DNA of 64,000 nt from Firmicutes bacterium HGW-Firmicutes-2 (lineage in GTDB: Bacteria; Bacillota; Clostridia; Lachnospirales; Vallitaleaceae): contig PGZV01000005.1 in NCBI GenBank assembly GCA_002841495.1, positions 1-64,000 on the forward strand, given 5' to 3'. The stretch's first letter is position 1. Each line of letters starts with the position of its first letter. Positions 53,380 to 62,605 of the stretch are shown one piece after another. The notes beneath the pieces were generated by a model. The model saw only the letters and a program-made list of their open reading frames with translations, did no database searches and had not been told where the DNA came from. Position numbers and translations under genes: made by a program.

Positions 53380-54585
53380 ATGAAACATCAGTTTGGAAGA
53401 TTTGGGGGTCAGTATGTCCCTGAACCTGTCATTGAAGCACTAAGAGAACTAGAGGAAGCTTATGAAGCGGCCATTGTCGATGAAAGCTTTATCAAAGACT
53501 ACAGGTATTATTTAAAAGAATATGTAGGGCGTGAGAACCCTTTATATTTTGCAGCCAATTTAACAAGTAGACTTGGTGGGGCTAAGATCTACTTAAAGCG
53601 TGAGGATTTAAACCATACAGGTGCTCATAAGATTAACAATGCTATCGGACAGATTCTCTTGGCAAAGAGAATGGGTAAGAAAAAAATCATAGCGGAAACA
53701 GGCGCCGGTCAACATGGTGTGGCTACAGCTACAGCAGCAGCAATGTTTGATATGGAATGTGAGATCTATATGGGTGAAGAAGATACAGTTAGACAACAAC
53801 TGAATGTTTTTCGCATGGAGCTTCTTGGAGCCAAAGTGGTGGCGGTCAAAGAAGGAACAAGAACCTTAAGTGATGCCGTAGATGCTGCCATAAAAACATG
53901 GGTAGAACGTATTGATGACACCTTCTATCTGCTTGGGTCAGTTGTTGGACCACACCCTTATCCTAGTATGGTACGTGAGTTTCAGAAGATCATTGGTGAA
54001 GAAGCCTTGACACAAATACAAGAAAAAGAAAAAAGACTTCCGGACTATTGTGTGGCCTGTGTTGGTGGTGGTAGCAATGCCATTGGATTATTTCACGCGT
54101 TTTTACCCTTTGAGGAAGTTGGCATCATTGGAGTTGAAGCGGCAGGATTGGGCGTGGACACGGATATGCATGCGGCAACAATGGCAAAAGGTAGAGAGGG
54201 TGTTATTCATGGTATGAATACCATTTATGTTCAAGATGATGCGGGAGAAATCAGCCCGGTTTACTCCATCTCTGCAGGCTTGGATTACCCTGGAGTAGGG
54301 CCAGAACACGCTTATCTAAAAGACACGAATAGAGCGACATATGTATCCGTTACAGATGATGAAGCGGTAAAAGCGTTCTTGTACTTGTCGCAGACTGAAG
54401 GTATCATTCCGGCTATTGAAAGTGCGCACGCCATCGCTTATGTTATGAAGTTGGCACCCACTTTATCTAAGGATAAAATCATTGTTGTGAATCTCTCAGG
54501 ACGTGGTGATAAAGACGTTGAGGCAATGGAAGCATACATTGCAGAAAAAAAGGTTAACATCATTCAAAAAGAAAAAATCGAGTAG
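53380..54585 (+). CDS. trpB: Tryptophan synthase beta chain
   Basis: This 401-residue PLP enzyme has [13 protein letters not shown] at the start, the Schiff-base Lys in [29 protein letters not shown] and GGGSNAIG. It makes tryptophan from indole and serine. No other trp gene is near, so it may work on salvaged indole or with a trpA elsewhere. GGGAGG precedes the ATG. Confidence 0.95.
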   Translation: MKHQFGRFGGQYVPEPVIEALRELEEAYEAAIVDESFIKDYRYYLKEYVGRENPLYFAANLTSRLGGAKIYLKREDLNHTGAHKINNAIGQILLAKRMGKKKIIAETGAGQHGVATATAAAMFDMECEIYMGEEDTVRQQLNVFRMELLGAKVVAVKEGTRTLSDAVDAAIKTWVERIDDTFYLLGSVVGPHPYPSMVREFQKIIGEEALTQIQEKEKRLPDYCVACVGGGSNAIGLFHAFLPFEEVGIIGVEAAGLGVDTDMHAATMAKGREGVIHGMNTIYVQDDAGEISPVYSISAGLDYPGVGPEHAYLKDTNRATYVSVTDDEAVKAFLYLSQTEGIIPAIESAHAIAYVMKLAPTLSKDKIIVVNLSGRGDKDVEAMEAYIAEKKVNIIQKEKIE

Positions 54586-54614
54586 TAATATTCTGAAAAA
54601 ATAGAGTTACCAAA

Positions 54615-54643
54615 TTGACAAATATTTCACTAAATCATATAAT
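54615..54643 (+). promoter_or_regulatory. Consensus promoter before the candidate RNA
   Basis: TTGACA (54615-54620), a spacer of exactly 17 bases and TATAAT (54638-54643) give a fully consensus sigma-A promoter. The expected start of transcription, about 54650-54651, is the GGG that begins the structured RNA. Such a perfect promoter fits a highly transcribed RNA more than a regulator gene. Confidence 0.85.
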
Positions 54644-54650
54644 GATGATT

Positions 54651-54786
54651 GGGTTATAAATTGGGTTAAATGACACGTATAGAAAAATTATCTTCGGTAC
54701 AGCCTAACCGAATATAAAATTTCTGCTGTATTCGCGTATATCGCCAGCAGCTACGTTTGATTTGATTACGATTTATAACCTTTTTT
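54651..54786 (+). ncRNA. Candidate structured small RNA
   Basis: GGTTATAAAT (54652-54661) pairs perfectly with ATTTATAACC (54771-54780), and TTTTTT follows at 54781-54786. Inside are TTCGGT/ACCGAA (54693-54712) and CTGCTG/CAGCAG (54723-54750). The promoter start point coincides with the first base of the outer stem, and the U-run with its last base, so the unit looks like a complete RNA gene of about 135 bases. I recognise no known family surely; the 5' part (ATGATGATTGGGTTATAAATTGGG, split by helix P1) recalls c-di-GMP-II riboswitch sequence as I remember it, though the rest does not. Confidence 0.6.
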
Positions 54787-54910
54787 AAACATTTTGGCAG
54801 CATAAAATAGTTCCATAGACCCATGGAATATGTCAAAGGACTAAAATGTGTGGTATAATAGAAGGATACTAAAGTTCATGAGTTTGCCCTTGTTAGTAGA
54901 GGTGATGGAA

Positions 54911-56548
54911 ATGAAAGAAAAAATAGACTTTGATCAATTTAGACGTTTAATCTCTTCAATACTCTACCAAGATGAATCGGATGATACGATTTTGTCGAAT
55001 TTGGCAGGGCAAGCACTTGTGTTTGAAAGTATGGAAAGTATTGTACTTGATTTGTGGAAAATCAGAGAAGCGATGTTGAAGATGAGTGATGGAAATATAT
55101 CTTTTGAGATTGTTGGTGCAGGCCCGATTTTTGATGCCATCAAACAACTTCAGACAAAATTACAATACTTAAATACACAGATGGAGGCACTTTCAGAAGG
55201 CGATTTTTCCCAAGATACGGACTATTTTGGAGAGTTTTCAAGTGCCTTTTTGCTTATGAAAGAAAGACTTTTTGAAGATATGGAAGCTCTAGAACGGGCT
55301 CGACTTATGGAACAAGAGTTAAAACGTCACTTTAAAACAATTTTTCATATGATACCGGAACCTACAGTCATTTCAACATTAGAAGATTTTCGCATATTAG
55401 ATTTTAACAATGCCTATTTAAGTACCAGCGGATACTCGGTAGAAGATATGGAAGCGCTAAATGAAGAAAGTATCCACATCTACACCAACGATTCTGAAAA
55501 AAGAGATATTATAAAGACAATGTTGCATGAACAAGGTTATTGTGAAAACATTGAAGTTAAATTCAAAACAAAAAATGGTAGACTTCGGGTTGGGTTGGTG
55601 TCCGCCAGACTATATATGGTGGAAGACATTATGATGGTGGTTCATGTTATTCGGGACATAACTTTACTTAAAGCCTATGAAAGATCAATTAAAGACAGAG
55701 AGACACAGCTAGAACTCATATTCGAAAACTCCCCTATTGGTATCATTCAGTATAACGCGGAAGGGATGATTCTTAACATCAATCAGTATTTTTGCAATCT
55801 CATTGGTGCAATGAGAGAACAGATATTAAATCTCAATATGTTGTTGCTTCCTAACGAAAATCTAGCACAAGTGATTGAAAAATCCTTAACAGGTAATACG
55901 GCTTTTTATGAAGACTTATATAAATCAACCATAACAGGTAAGGAAGTGTATGTACGTGCTACTTTTGCTCCGGTGTTTGATGACTCAGGCCTTATGACGG
56001 GCGGTATCGGTATTGTTGAAGATTATACCGAGAAAAAAGAAATGGAAGAAGAAATCAGAAGATTATCGGTTATAGATAAGTTAACTCAACTCTATAACCG
56101 TCTAAAAATTGATGAAGTATTGGAAATGGAACTAGAGAGGTCTCAGAGAACACAATGGCCATTTGGCGTTATATTACTTGACATTGACCATTTCAAGCAC
56201 GTTAATGATAACTTCGGGCATCAAATTGGTGATAAAACCCTTTATGACTTGTCGAGATTAATGGAGAATAGTGTAAGAGAAATCGATATCTTAGGCCGAT
56301 GGGGTGGCGAAGAATTTATAGTCATTGCGCCAAAGACAGATATTCAAGGTACTTGTGTCTTAGCGGAAAAATTAAGGAAGAAAATAGAAGCATATAATTT
56401 TGACAAGATTGATGGCTTAACATGTAGTTTTGGTGTAGCTATATGGCAAGGGGATGAAGATCCTGCTACTGTTATTTCAAGAGTTGACAAAGCACTGTAT
56501 AAGGCGAAAGCAGAAGGCCGTAATCGGATTGCAAAAGTATTAAAATAA
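54911..56548 (+). CDS. PAS-PAS-GGDEF diguanylate cyclase
   Basis: This 545-residue protein has an N-terminal region with a HAMP-like EGDFSQDTDYFGEF, two PAS domains (about residues 150-275 and 280-400) and a GGDEF domain with LLDIDHFKHVNDNFGHQIGD and GRWGGEEF. REID lies five residues before GGEEF as inhibitory site. It should make c-di-GMP and be product-inhibited. No membrane helix is present. The ATG at 54911 follows AGAGGTG; a further ATG at 54905 is in frame. Confidence 0.92.
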   Translation: MKEKIDFDQFRRLISSILYQDESDDTILSNLAGQALVFESMESIVLDLWKIREAMLKMSDGNISFEIVGAGPIFDAIKQLQTKLQYLNTQMEALSEGDFSQDTDYFGEFSSAFLLMKERLFEDMEALERARLMEQELKRHFKTIFHMIPEPTVISTLEDFRILDFNNAYLSTSGYSVEDMEALNEESIHIYTNDSEKRDIIKTMLHEQGYCENIEVKFKTKNGRLRVGLVSARLYMVEDIMMVVHVIRDITLLKAYERSIKDRETQLELIFENSPIGIIQYNAEGMILNINQYFCNLIGAMREQILNLNMLLLPNENLAQVIEKSLTGNTAFYEDLYKSTITGKEVYVRATFAPVFDDSGLMTGGIGIVEDYTEKKEMEEEIRRLSVIDKLTQLYNRLKIDEVLEMELERSQRTQWPFGVILLDIDHFKHVNDNFGHQIGDKTLYDLSRLMENSVREIDILGRWGGEEFIVIAPKTDIQGTCVLAEKLRKKIEAYNFDKIDGLTCSFGVAIWQGDEDPATVISRVDKALYKAKAEGRNRIAKVLK

Positions 56549-56585
56549 TAAGATGAAAAGCATGCACTAAAATGGAAAAAGAAAC

Positions 56586-56617
56586 AAAAAAGAAAAGGTT
56601 TGGGGCCTTTTCTTTTT
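56586..56617. terminator. Terminator after the PAS-GGDEF gene
   Basis: AAAAAAGAAAAGG (56586-56598) pairs with CCTTTTCTTTTTT (56605-56617) around TTTGGG. T-runs on both sides let it act for the convergent membrane-protein gene also. Confidence 0.9.
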
Positions 56618-56659
56618 TTTGTTTCTTATCTTGGGAGATAGTTTCACTGCTTAAATGTA

Positions 56660-57508
56660 CTAAAAAATAGCAAGTACGATAAAGGTACATATGAATATCG
56701 CACCGGCAGGTGGGTCAATATGGGTGTCGTTGTGGCTGTTGAAGATTAGAGCAAAAACTTCTCCAACAATCATGGACAAGATACCAAAAGCCATACCGAT
56801 GTACGGATCACCGGAGGAAACGGCAGCTAGGCCTGCAATTAGGGTGATGTGGTGTGTTCCGGGAACAGGTAATCCCATTTCTGCAAAAATCAATGAGGCG
56901 GCACTAATGGTAAAACCAATCGCTGCAATATTCAAAGCAATGGCCATGTTAGATACAACTAAACCTAAGCCTGCTGCTAGAATCAGCATGAAAAGAAAGA
57001 ATTTACCAGTTGGAAAATAACGCCTAGCTTCACCTTTGGAGCTGTCGAAAGTTCCGATAAGACCTGTCTTACCAAAAATAAGTCTAACAATCAGTCCGGA
57101 GATGATAACCGTGAGTGCTATGGTGTCCGTTTGAAGTGCCAATACAGTTGAAAGCAAATAATTGACCGTATAACCAAGAGTACCAAAAATACCTCCAACA
57201 ATTAACACGGTTGGATCACCTAAGCCAAACATGGGTGTTACGATGTCGGTACCATTGGCATCGCCCATAAGCTTCTTCTTGTTGGCGGCAAAAGCAACTG
57301 CAGCGACGCCACCGGCAAAGGCGATATGTGGGCCAAAATAACCACCAAAAGCGATGTCATTAAGAATGGTGGCATCCCCACCGGCCAATATAACGCCGAT
57401 GCCTACTAGTCCGGTAAAACCTACGAAGATAAAGGCTCCCAAAGCCCCTATGGTAGCAGCAAATACGCCGCCGCCAAAACTAATTAATAAATGTAACAGT
57501 GTCATCAT
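56660..57508 (-). CDS. Multi-span membrane protein of unknown function
   Basis: This 282-residue protein has about eight hydrophobic segments and many glycines (ISFGGGVFAATIGALGAFIFVGFTGLVGIGVILAGG). Polar marks within it are GGYFGPHIAFAGG, GLGDPTV and GLPVPGTHHITLI, which could line a pore or site. I know no function. It is a single gene with its own terminator. The ATG at 57508 follows GGAG. Confidence 0.75.
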   Translation of the reverse strand: MMTLLHLLISFGGGVFAATIGALGAFIFVGFTGLVGIGVILAGGDATILNDIAFGGYFGPHIAFAGGVAAVAFAANKKKLMGDANGTDIVTPMFGLGDPTVLIVGGIFGTLGYTVNYLLSTVLALQTDTIALTVIISGLIVRLIFGKTGLIGTFDSSKGEARRYFPTGKFFLFMLILAAGLGLVVSNMAIALNIAAIGFTISAASLIFAEMGLPVPGTHHITLIAGLAAVSSGDPYIGMAFGILSMIVGEVFALIFNSHNDTHIDPPAGAIFICTFIVLAIF

Positions 57509-57657
57509 AATCTCCTTTGTTCTTTTATTTTCATCGGTGGACAAGTTGAATGTTTGAACCTCCCTTCATAATAATATCAACTTATACCGATAAATTCATA
57601 TAATATTGTTGTGTATATTAGGAACAAATGATGTATTAGTATTTATAATATATATAA

Positions 57658-57690
57658 ATCATATAAAAGTCAACACCTTTTATATATGAT
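57658..57690. promoter_or_regulatory. Hairpin-like dyad in a 385-base intergenic region
   Basis: ATCATATAAAAG (57658-57669) is complementary to CTTTTATATATGAT (57677-57690) apart from a two-base bulge. It lies in a very AT-rich stretch (57509-57893) between the membrane-protein gene and the DeoR gene. A TATAAT at 57858-57863 could be the -10 for DeoR. I see no gene in this stretch. Confidence 0.4.
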
Positions 57691-57893
57691 ATCAATATAA
57701 ATTATATATAATTGTACATATAGTTGTCGAAATAAGCATAAAATCTAAACATAACTCTAGATATTACCATAAAACAACTATGAATCGACATACCACTATA
57801 ACCTCTAATCAACCTAAAATGCTGATAAAATGATTATGAAAGATAGAAAGAAAATGTTATAATGAGAGATGAAATATACATCTAGGAGGGCTT

Positions 57894-58784
57894 ATGGATC
57901 AAATTGAACGACGCCAGGATATTATGAAAGAAATCAAAAAAAATGGTGCTGTCAAGGTAAAAGAGTTGGCAAAAACCTTTAGTGTGGGCGAAGCCACAAT
58001 CAGAAGAGATTTAAAGCAACTGGCTGAAGAAGACCGTCTGGTTGTTACTTATGGTGGTGCATATTTACGTGATATTCCAACTGATATTGCATATAAGAAT
58101 AGAGTACAATGGATGAATAAAAATCCTGCAGCTAAATATCCCGGTGAAGGCTCAAGAAGTTATGAAAACAGGCTGAAAGATTTGATGAGGACAAAAATAC
58201 ATTGCCCTGATCAAGTGATTCGAGAAATCATCATAGAAGACAGCATATTAAAAGACCGTTATAATAAAATTGTCGGTAAAGCCCATGGTTATATAAAAGA
58301 CGGTGATACAATTGCCGTTGGGAACGGCACACTCTCAGCGCTTCTACTTCAAAACATGGACCCCAAGTTAAAAATTAATCTCATTACACCGTCTCTGACC
58401 AATGCTTTAATTGCATCAGAAAAGCCTTTTATAAAAATACATGTACCGGGCGGCATACTGGATAACGACAACAAGATCCTAACAGGCGGTCAAATGGAAC
58501 AGTTTATCAAACAATTTAACATTGATATCGTTTTTGTTGAACCGGAAGGCATATCAAAAACGGATGGTATTACCTTTAGTGATTATGAAGAATTAAAGGC
58601 AACCAGCTTGATTATTGAGCAAGGTAAGAGGAATGTTTTACTCATTGAAAGCTCTAAAATGAATACCTCATCTTTTGCTAAATTAGAGCAATGGCAAGCT
58701 TTTGAGAGTTTGATAACAGATTCGAAACCGGATGAGGAAAACTGTAAGTATTTTGATGCTCAAGGCATTAGGTTGATTTATTAG
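57894..58784 (+). CDS. DeoR-family transcriptional regulator
   Basis: This 296-residue protein has the DeoR N-terminal helix-turn-helix (IMKEIKKNGAVKVKELAKTFSVGEATIRRDLKQLAEE) and a C-terminal sugar-phosphate-isomerase-like sensor (AVGNGTLSALLLQNM..., IVFVEPEGISKTDGITFSD). Between them is an unusual insert of about 55 residues. It precedes galE and may control sugar use. AGGAGG precedes the ATG. Confidence 0.85.
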   Translation: MDQIERRQDIMKEIKKNGAVKVKELAKTFSVGEATIRRDLKQLAEEDRLVVTYGGAYLRDIPTDIAYKNRVQWMNKNPAAKYPGEGSRSYENRLKDLMRTKIHCPDQVIREIIIEDSILKDRYNKIVGKAHGYIKDGDTIAVGNGTLSALLLQNMDPKLKINLITPSLTNALIASEKPFIKIHVPGGILDNDNKILTGGQMEQFIKQFNIDIVFVEPEGISKTDGITFSDYEELKATSLIIEQGKRNVLLIESSKMNTSSFAKLEQWQAFESLITDSKPDEENCKYFDAQGIRLIY

Positions 58785-58814
58785 TAACAAGAAATAGTCA
58801 TAGGAGGTAACGAA

Positions 58815-59840
58815 ATGACGGTAATGGTTACAGGCGGTGCAGGGTATATTGGTAGTCATACTTTAGTTGAATTATTAGAAGCATCCATAGACGTTGTGGT
58901 GGTGGATAACTATAGCAATAGTAAGCCGGAAGCACTAGGTAGAGTCAAGTGTATAACAGGTAAAGATGTCACTTTTTATGAGGTGGATCTTCTGGATGAA
59001 AAAGGCATGGAAGTAGTTTTTAAGAAGCATAATATTGAAGCGGTCATTCACTTTGCCGGATTAAAGGCGGTTGGTGAGTCGGTTGCCTTACCTTTAAACT
59101 ATTATCATAATAATATAACTGGTTCTTTAGTGCTTTTTAAGCTTATGAATCAATATGGTGTCAAGAAGTTGGTCTTTAGTTCGTCGGCAACGGTTTATGG
59201 ATTAAGCAACATCTCGCCTCTAATCGAAGAATTACCTCTGAGTACGACCAACCCTTATGGCACAACAAAGTGGATGATAGAAAAAATCCTTGAAGATATA
59301 TACCAAGCAGATCCCACATGGCGGATTGTATTACTACGTTATTTTAACCCTATTGGAGCCCATAAAAGCGGTTTGATTGGTGAGGATCCAAATGGCATAC
59401 CGAATAATCTTATGCCTTATGTTACACAAGTAGGTATAGGAAAAAGAAAGCAGTTGGGTATTTTTGGGAAAGATTATGATACACCGGATGGTACAGGTGT
59501 GCGCGATTATATACATGTGGTGGATTTGGCAAAGGGCCATTTGAGCGCGCTTGCTTACACGACAACGCAACAAGGCATTGAAGCCATTAACCTTGGAACA
59601 GGAAAAGGCTATAGTGTTTTAGAGGTGATTAATACTTTTGAAAAGGCTAACGATGTAAAGATTCCATATACCTTTATGGATAGACGTCCCGGTGATATTG
59701 GTACTTGTTACGCAGATGTGAGCAAGGCAAAAAAACTATTGGACTGGGAAGCGAAAAGAAGCTTAGAAGATATGTGTAGAGACGCATGGCATTGGCAAAG
59801 CATGTATCCGGAGGGTTATGAATCAGAAAATAACCCATGA
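58815..59840 (+). CDS. galE: UDP-glucose 4-epimerase
   Basis: This 341-residue enzyme has the NAD loop GGAGYIGSH, the catalytic SSATVYG and YGTTKWM (Ser, Tyr-x3-Lys), and PIGAHKSGLIGEDPNGIPNNLMPYV of GalE. It interconverts UDP-glucose and UDP-galactose for wall or exopolysaccharide. It follows the DeoR gene by 30 bases and is probably in its operon. Confidence 0.95.
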   Translation: MTVMVTGGAGYIGSHTLVELLEASIDVVVVDNYSNSKPEALGRVKCITGKDVTFYEVDLLDEKGMEVVFKKHNIEAVIHFAGLKAVGESVALPLNYYHNNITGSLVLFKLMNQYGVKKLVFSSSATVYGLSNISPLIEELPLSTTNPYGTTKWMIEKILEDIYQADPTWRIVLLRYFNPIGAHKSGLIGEDPNGIPNNLMPYVTQVGIGKRKQLGIFGKDYDTPDGTGVRDYIHVVDLAKGHLSALAYTTTQQGIEAINLGTGKGYSVLEVINTFEKANDVKIPYTFMDRRPGDIGTCYADVSKAKKLLDWEAKRSLEDMCRDAWHWQSMYPEGYESENNP

Positions 59841-59928
59841 CAAATAATGATATTTTTTAAGAACTATGGTAAAATGTCATTACATGATGGCTGCAACTAT
59901 AACCCTAATAAATAAGTGAGGTGACCCG

Positions 59929-61152
59929 ATGGGACGTCTAAGATCAATAGAATTGTATATTGCAATTGTTACGACCATTATTCTTGCTGTTTTGTCGGTT
60001 GCAATAACCTTTATTCTTGTTACCTTATATGATATTCAAGATCGTACCATGCTTATATCAATGGCAATAGCCATAAATGCGTTGCTCATGATCATATTTA
60101 ACATGTTGTTATCGGTGAGATTCATGAAAGCGACGAAGGATTTGAAACAAGATCTTCTTTTGAAGGAAATTTTATATGATCTATTCCATCAGACATCATT
60201 AAAGCATTCCATAGATGAGACGTGTGATTTGATTCTTAAAGCAGCGATTAGAGCCATACCTTATGCCAAACGAGGTACAATTATGGACGTTACTAGTCCG
60301 GATCTGGTACAATTCAAAGCCTATGAAGGTTATAGCCTTGATCAGCTTAACGGCATGAGATTAAACTTAAAAAATACTTACTTATATAAAGAGACGGATG
60401 GTAAGATGGATAGGACGATTATCATACCGGATACGGTATCTTATATTAGAAAGCAAAATAAATTGGCCCATATTGATCAGATTATAGTTGAAGATGAGGA
60501 GACAATCCGGTCAACCGTATGTACCCCCATTATGGTGAATGGTAAGGTCTTTGGTATGCTGAACGTAGACAGTTGTAAATATGATGCTTTTTCTCAGAAG
60601 GAAGTGGATACCCTTGAGATTTTTGCTTATGAGGTCGGCCGGATGATTCGTTATACTCAAGTTATGAATGAGAACATATACTTGTCTAGATATGATGATA
60701 TGACCAAAATCTATAATAGAGGTTACTTTTATGAGTTGCATAAGAAGATGTATGCCGATTCGGCGATTAAAGATTATATATTTATCGCCACGGATTTAAA
60801 CAATCTTAAAGAAGTCAACGATACTTATGGTCATGGTGTTGGAGACCGGTTGATACGGCATTTCACTAAAAATGTTTCAAGTTCATTGACTGAAAATTGT
60901 GTGTTTGGGCGATATGGTGGTGACGAGTTTAATATTCTATTACCCCATTGGACAAAGAATGAGGCTTATACATTGATTGAGAAAATCAATGAAAAGTTGG
61001 CAAATGATCCGATTAAGGCTGGCGAAGATATAATTTTCGTATCCTATAGCTATGGTGTCGTACAATGTCCTGTAGATGAAAAAGATTATAAGGAACTCAT
61101 TAAGCTTGCGGATCAAAAAATGTATGCTCATAAAAGAGAAATGGAAGCATAG
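59929..61152 (+). CDS. Membrane GAF-GGDEF diguanylate cyclase
   Basis: This 407-residue protein has two N-terminal membrane helices (about residues 10-60), a GAF domain (about 80-245; VCTPIMVNGKVFGMLNVDS) and a GGDEF domain with FIATDLNNLKEVNDTYGHGVGD and GRYGGDEF. No RxxD lies before GGDEF, so it seems free of the usual product inhibition. It should make c-di-GMP in reply to a small ligand. Confidence 0.92.
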   Translation: MGRLRSIELYIAIVTTIILAVLSVAITFILVTLYDIQDRTMLISMAIAINALLMIIFNMLLSVRFMKATKDLKQDLLLKEILYDLFHQTSLKHSIDETCDLILKAAIRAIPYAKRGTIMDVTSPDLVQFKAYEGYSLDQLNGMRLNLKNTYLYKETDGKMDRTIIIPDTVSYIRKQNKLAHIDQIIVEDEETIRSTVCTPIMVNGKVFGMLNVDSCKYDAFSQKEVDTLEIFAYEVGRMIRYTQVMNENIYLSRYDDMTKIYNRGYFYELHKKMYADSAIKDYIFIATDLNNLKEVNDTYGHGVGDRLIRHFTKNVSSSLTENCVFGRYGGDEFNILLPHWTKNEAYTLIEKINEKLANDPIKAGEDIIFVSYSYGVVQCPVDEKDYKELIKLADQKMYAHKREMEA

Positions 61153-61216
61153 AGTTAAGAGAGTAGAACTTGGCACAATAGTGGATACATACTAATTAAG
61201 TGAGAGGTGGCATATA

Positions 61217-61927
61217 ATGCGTTATTTACCGGAAAAAACGATTGAGTATCTTGAAAAAAATGGGTATGATGCCCAGAGAGACCATGATTGTTATGAGGCT
61301 CTAAAAAATTATCTTAAAGATGAAGGGCACAAAAAAAATCTTAAGGATTTTTCAAAAAATCTGTTAAACGATTATATGGCACTTATTGGTAAAATGGAGC
61401 TCCGTTTCGAAGAAATGTCTCAATTATCAGAAACGGATGCACTGACACAAGTCTTTAATCCGATGAAGATGCAAAGTGTTATCGACATTGAATGGTCAAG
61501 AGGGAAGCGTTATCATTCACCTTTATCCTTAATACTTTTTGAAATTGATGGATGGCATGAAATCATAGAAGAACACAATCAGGAGAAAGCTAATCAAACA
61601 CTTGCAACATTGGCCGGAATGATTAAAAAAAATATTCGTACAACAGATGTTCTAGGTCGTTGGTATGGAGAAGCCTTTATATTGGTTGTGCCCACAACCA
61701 ATAATGTACAAGCGGAGTGGTTGGCACAAAAACTTAGAAAAACGATTGAAAGTGCAACTTTTGATACGGTCGGTAGTCTGACTTGCTCCTTTGGTGTGGC
61801 AGATAGGGATGCAGCTATGGATGTGGATGATTGGGTCATGATACTAGAAATGGCTCTTAGAAAAGCAAAAGAAAAAGGTCGGAATTTGGTTGTCGACTAT
61901 GAAACTATTACTAATGAAGCTGAATGA
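61217..61927 (+). CDS. Degenerate GGDEF protein with an intact inhibitory-site motif
   Basis: This 236-residue protein has a short helical N-terminus and a GGDEF-family domain. The metal-binding motif reads LILFEIDGWHEI and the loop reads GRWYGEAF, so catalysis is improbable. Yet RTTD stands five residues before YGEAF, in the place of the c-di-GMP inhibitory site. It could be a c-di-GMP receptor. It follows the GAF-GGDEF gene closely. Confidence 0.85.
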   Translation: MRYLPEKTIEYLEKNGYDAQRDHDCYEALKNYLKDEGHKKNLKDFSKNLLNDYMALIGKMELRFEEMSQLSETDALTQVFNPMKMQSVIDIEWSRGKRYHSPLSLILFEIDGWHEIIEEHNQEKANQTLATLAGMIKKNIRTTDVLGRWYGEAFILVVPTTNNVQAEWLAQKLRKTIESATFDTVGSLTCSFGVADRDAAMDVDDWVMILEMALRKAKEKGRNLVVDYETITNEAE

Positions 61928-61942
61928 AATGGAGGTATTTGT

Positions 61943-62497
61943 ATGAAAAAGAGTAAAATAATTGGTGTAGCAGGTTTAGCAGCTATAGCTGGTGGTGGCT
62001 ATGCAGCGTATAAAACCATGACAAAGGTCAAAGTTCTTAAAGCATCTTATGATCAAGTTATAGCATTTAACGGATCTGAAAAAAAGTATGAAACATTTGA
62101 AGGTGATTCTTATGCAGCGGTATTTGCCGGTGTAGAGATTGACTTAAGTGAAGCGGAAATGGTAGGTGACAGTGCATCTCTTAGAATTTATGCTGAATTT
62201 GCCGGTGTGGAGATTACTGTACCCAAGGATTGGAATGTAAAAGTAGATGGTATTGCGGATAAGGCAGGCGTTAGCAACCAGGTGGATTATAGACCAGACG
62301 ACACCACATCGAAGCGCTTAACCATTGACTATAACATTAAATTTGCAGGACTTGAGATAAAACGTGTTGATCAGGATGATGCGATAGAAATTGAGATTGA
62401 AGATGAGCCAAGCTTCGGTAATCCGGATATAGATGATGTTGAAGTTGATACTGAAACAGAGACTGAAACTGAAGCTGAATTTCCAACCCAGTCATAG
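61943..62497 (+). CDS. LiaF-like/DUF2154-type envelope protein
   Basis: This 184-residue protein starts with a short hydrophobic segment (IIGVAGLAAIAGGGYAAY) and has three repeats of the beta motif FAGVEI/FAGLEI, as in the LiaF C-terminal (cell-wall-active antibiotic response) domain. The tail is acidic and Thr-rich. It lies 16 bases after the degenerate GGDEF gene, so they share an operon. It may sense or report envelope stress; no LiaRS is nearby. Confidence 0.7.
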   Translation: MKKSKIIGVAGLAAIAGGGYAAYKTMTKVKVLKASYDQVIAFNGSEKKYETFEGDSYAAVFAGVEIDLSEAEMVGDSASLRIYAEFAGVEITVPKDWNVKVDGIADKAGVSNQVDYRPDDTTSKRLTIDYNIKFAGLEIKRVDQDDAIEIEIEDEPSFGNPDIDDVEVDTETETETEAEFPTQS

Positions 62498-62508
62498 ATA
62501 ATTTAAAT

Positions 62509-62537
62509 GCCAATGCTAGTATAGGTTGGCTTTTTTT
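62509..62537 (+). terminator. Terminator after the LiaF-like gene
   Basis: GCCAA (62509-62513) pairs with TTGGC (62526-62530), followed by seven T. The stem is short but the T-run is strong. Confidence 0.75.
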
Positions 62538-62567
62538 ATTTATTTTGCTAGGAGAGAATGCTATAAT

Positions 62568-62584
62568 ATCATTATGATAATGAT
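62568..62584. promoter_or_regulatory. 17-bp perfect palindrome at the adenosyltransferase promoter
   Basis: ATCATTAT-G-ATAATGAT is a perfect palindrome around a central base. It starts right after TATAAT (62562-62567), so a bound protein would cover the start of transcription. It resembles Fur-family half-sites in inverted order, but is not the standard box. Confidence 0.55.
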
Positions 62585-62605
62585 TCTTAAAAAGGAGGCA
62601 CTGGA

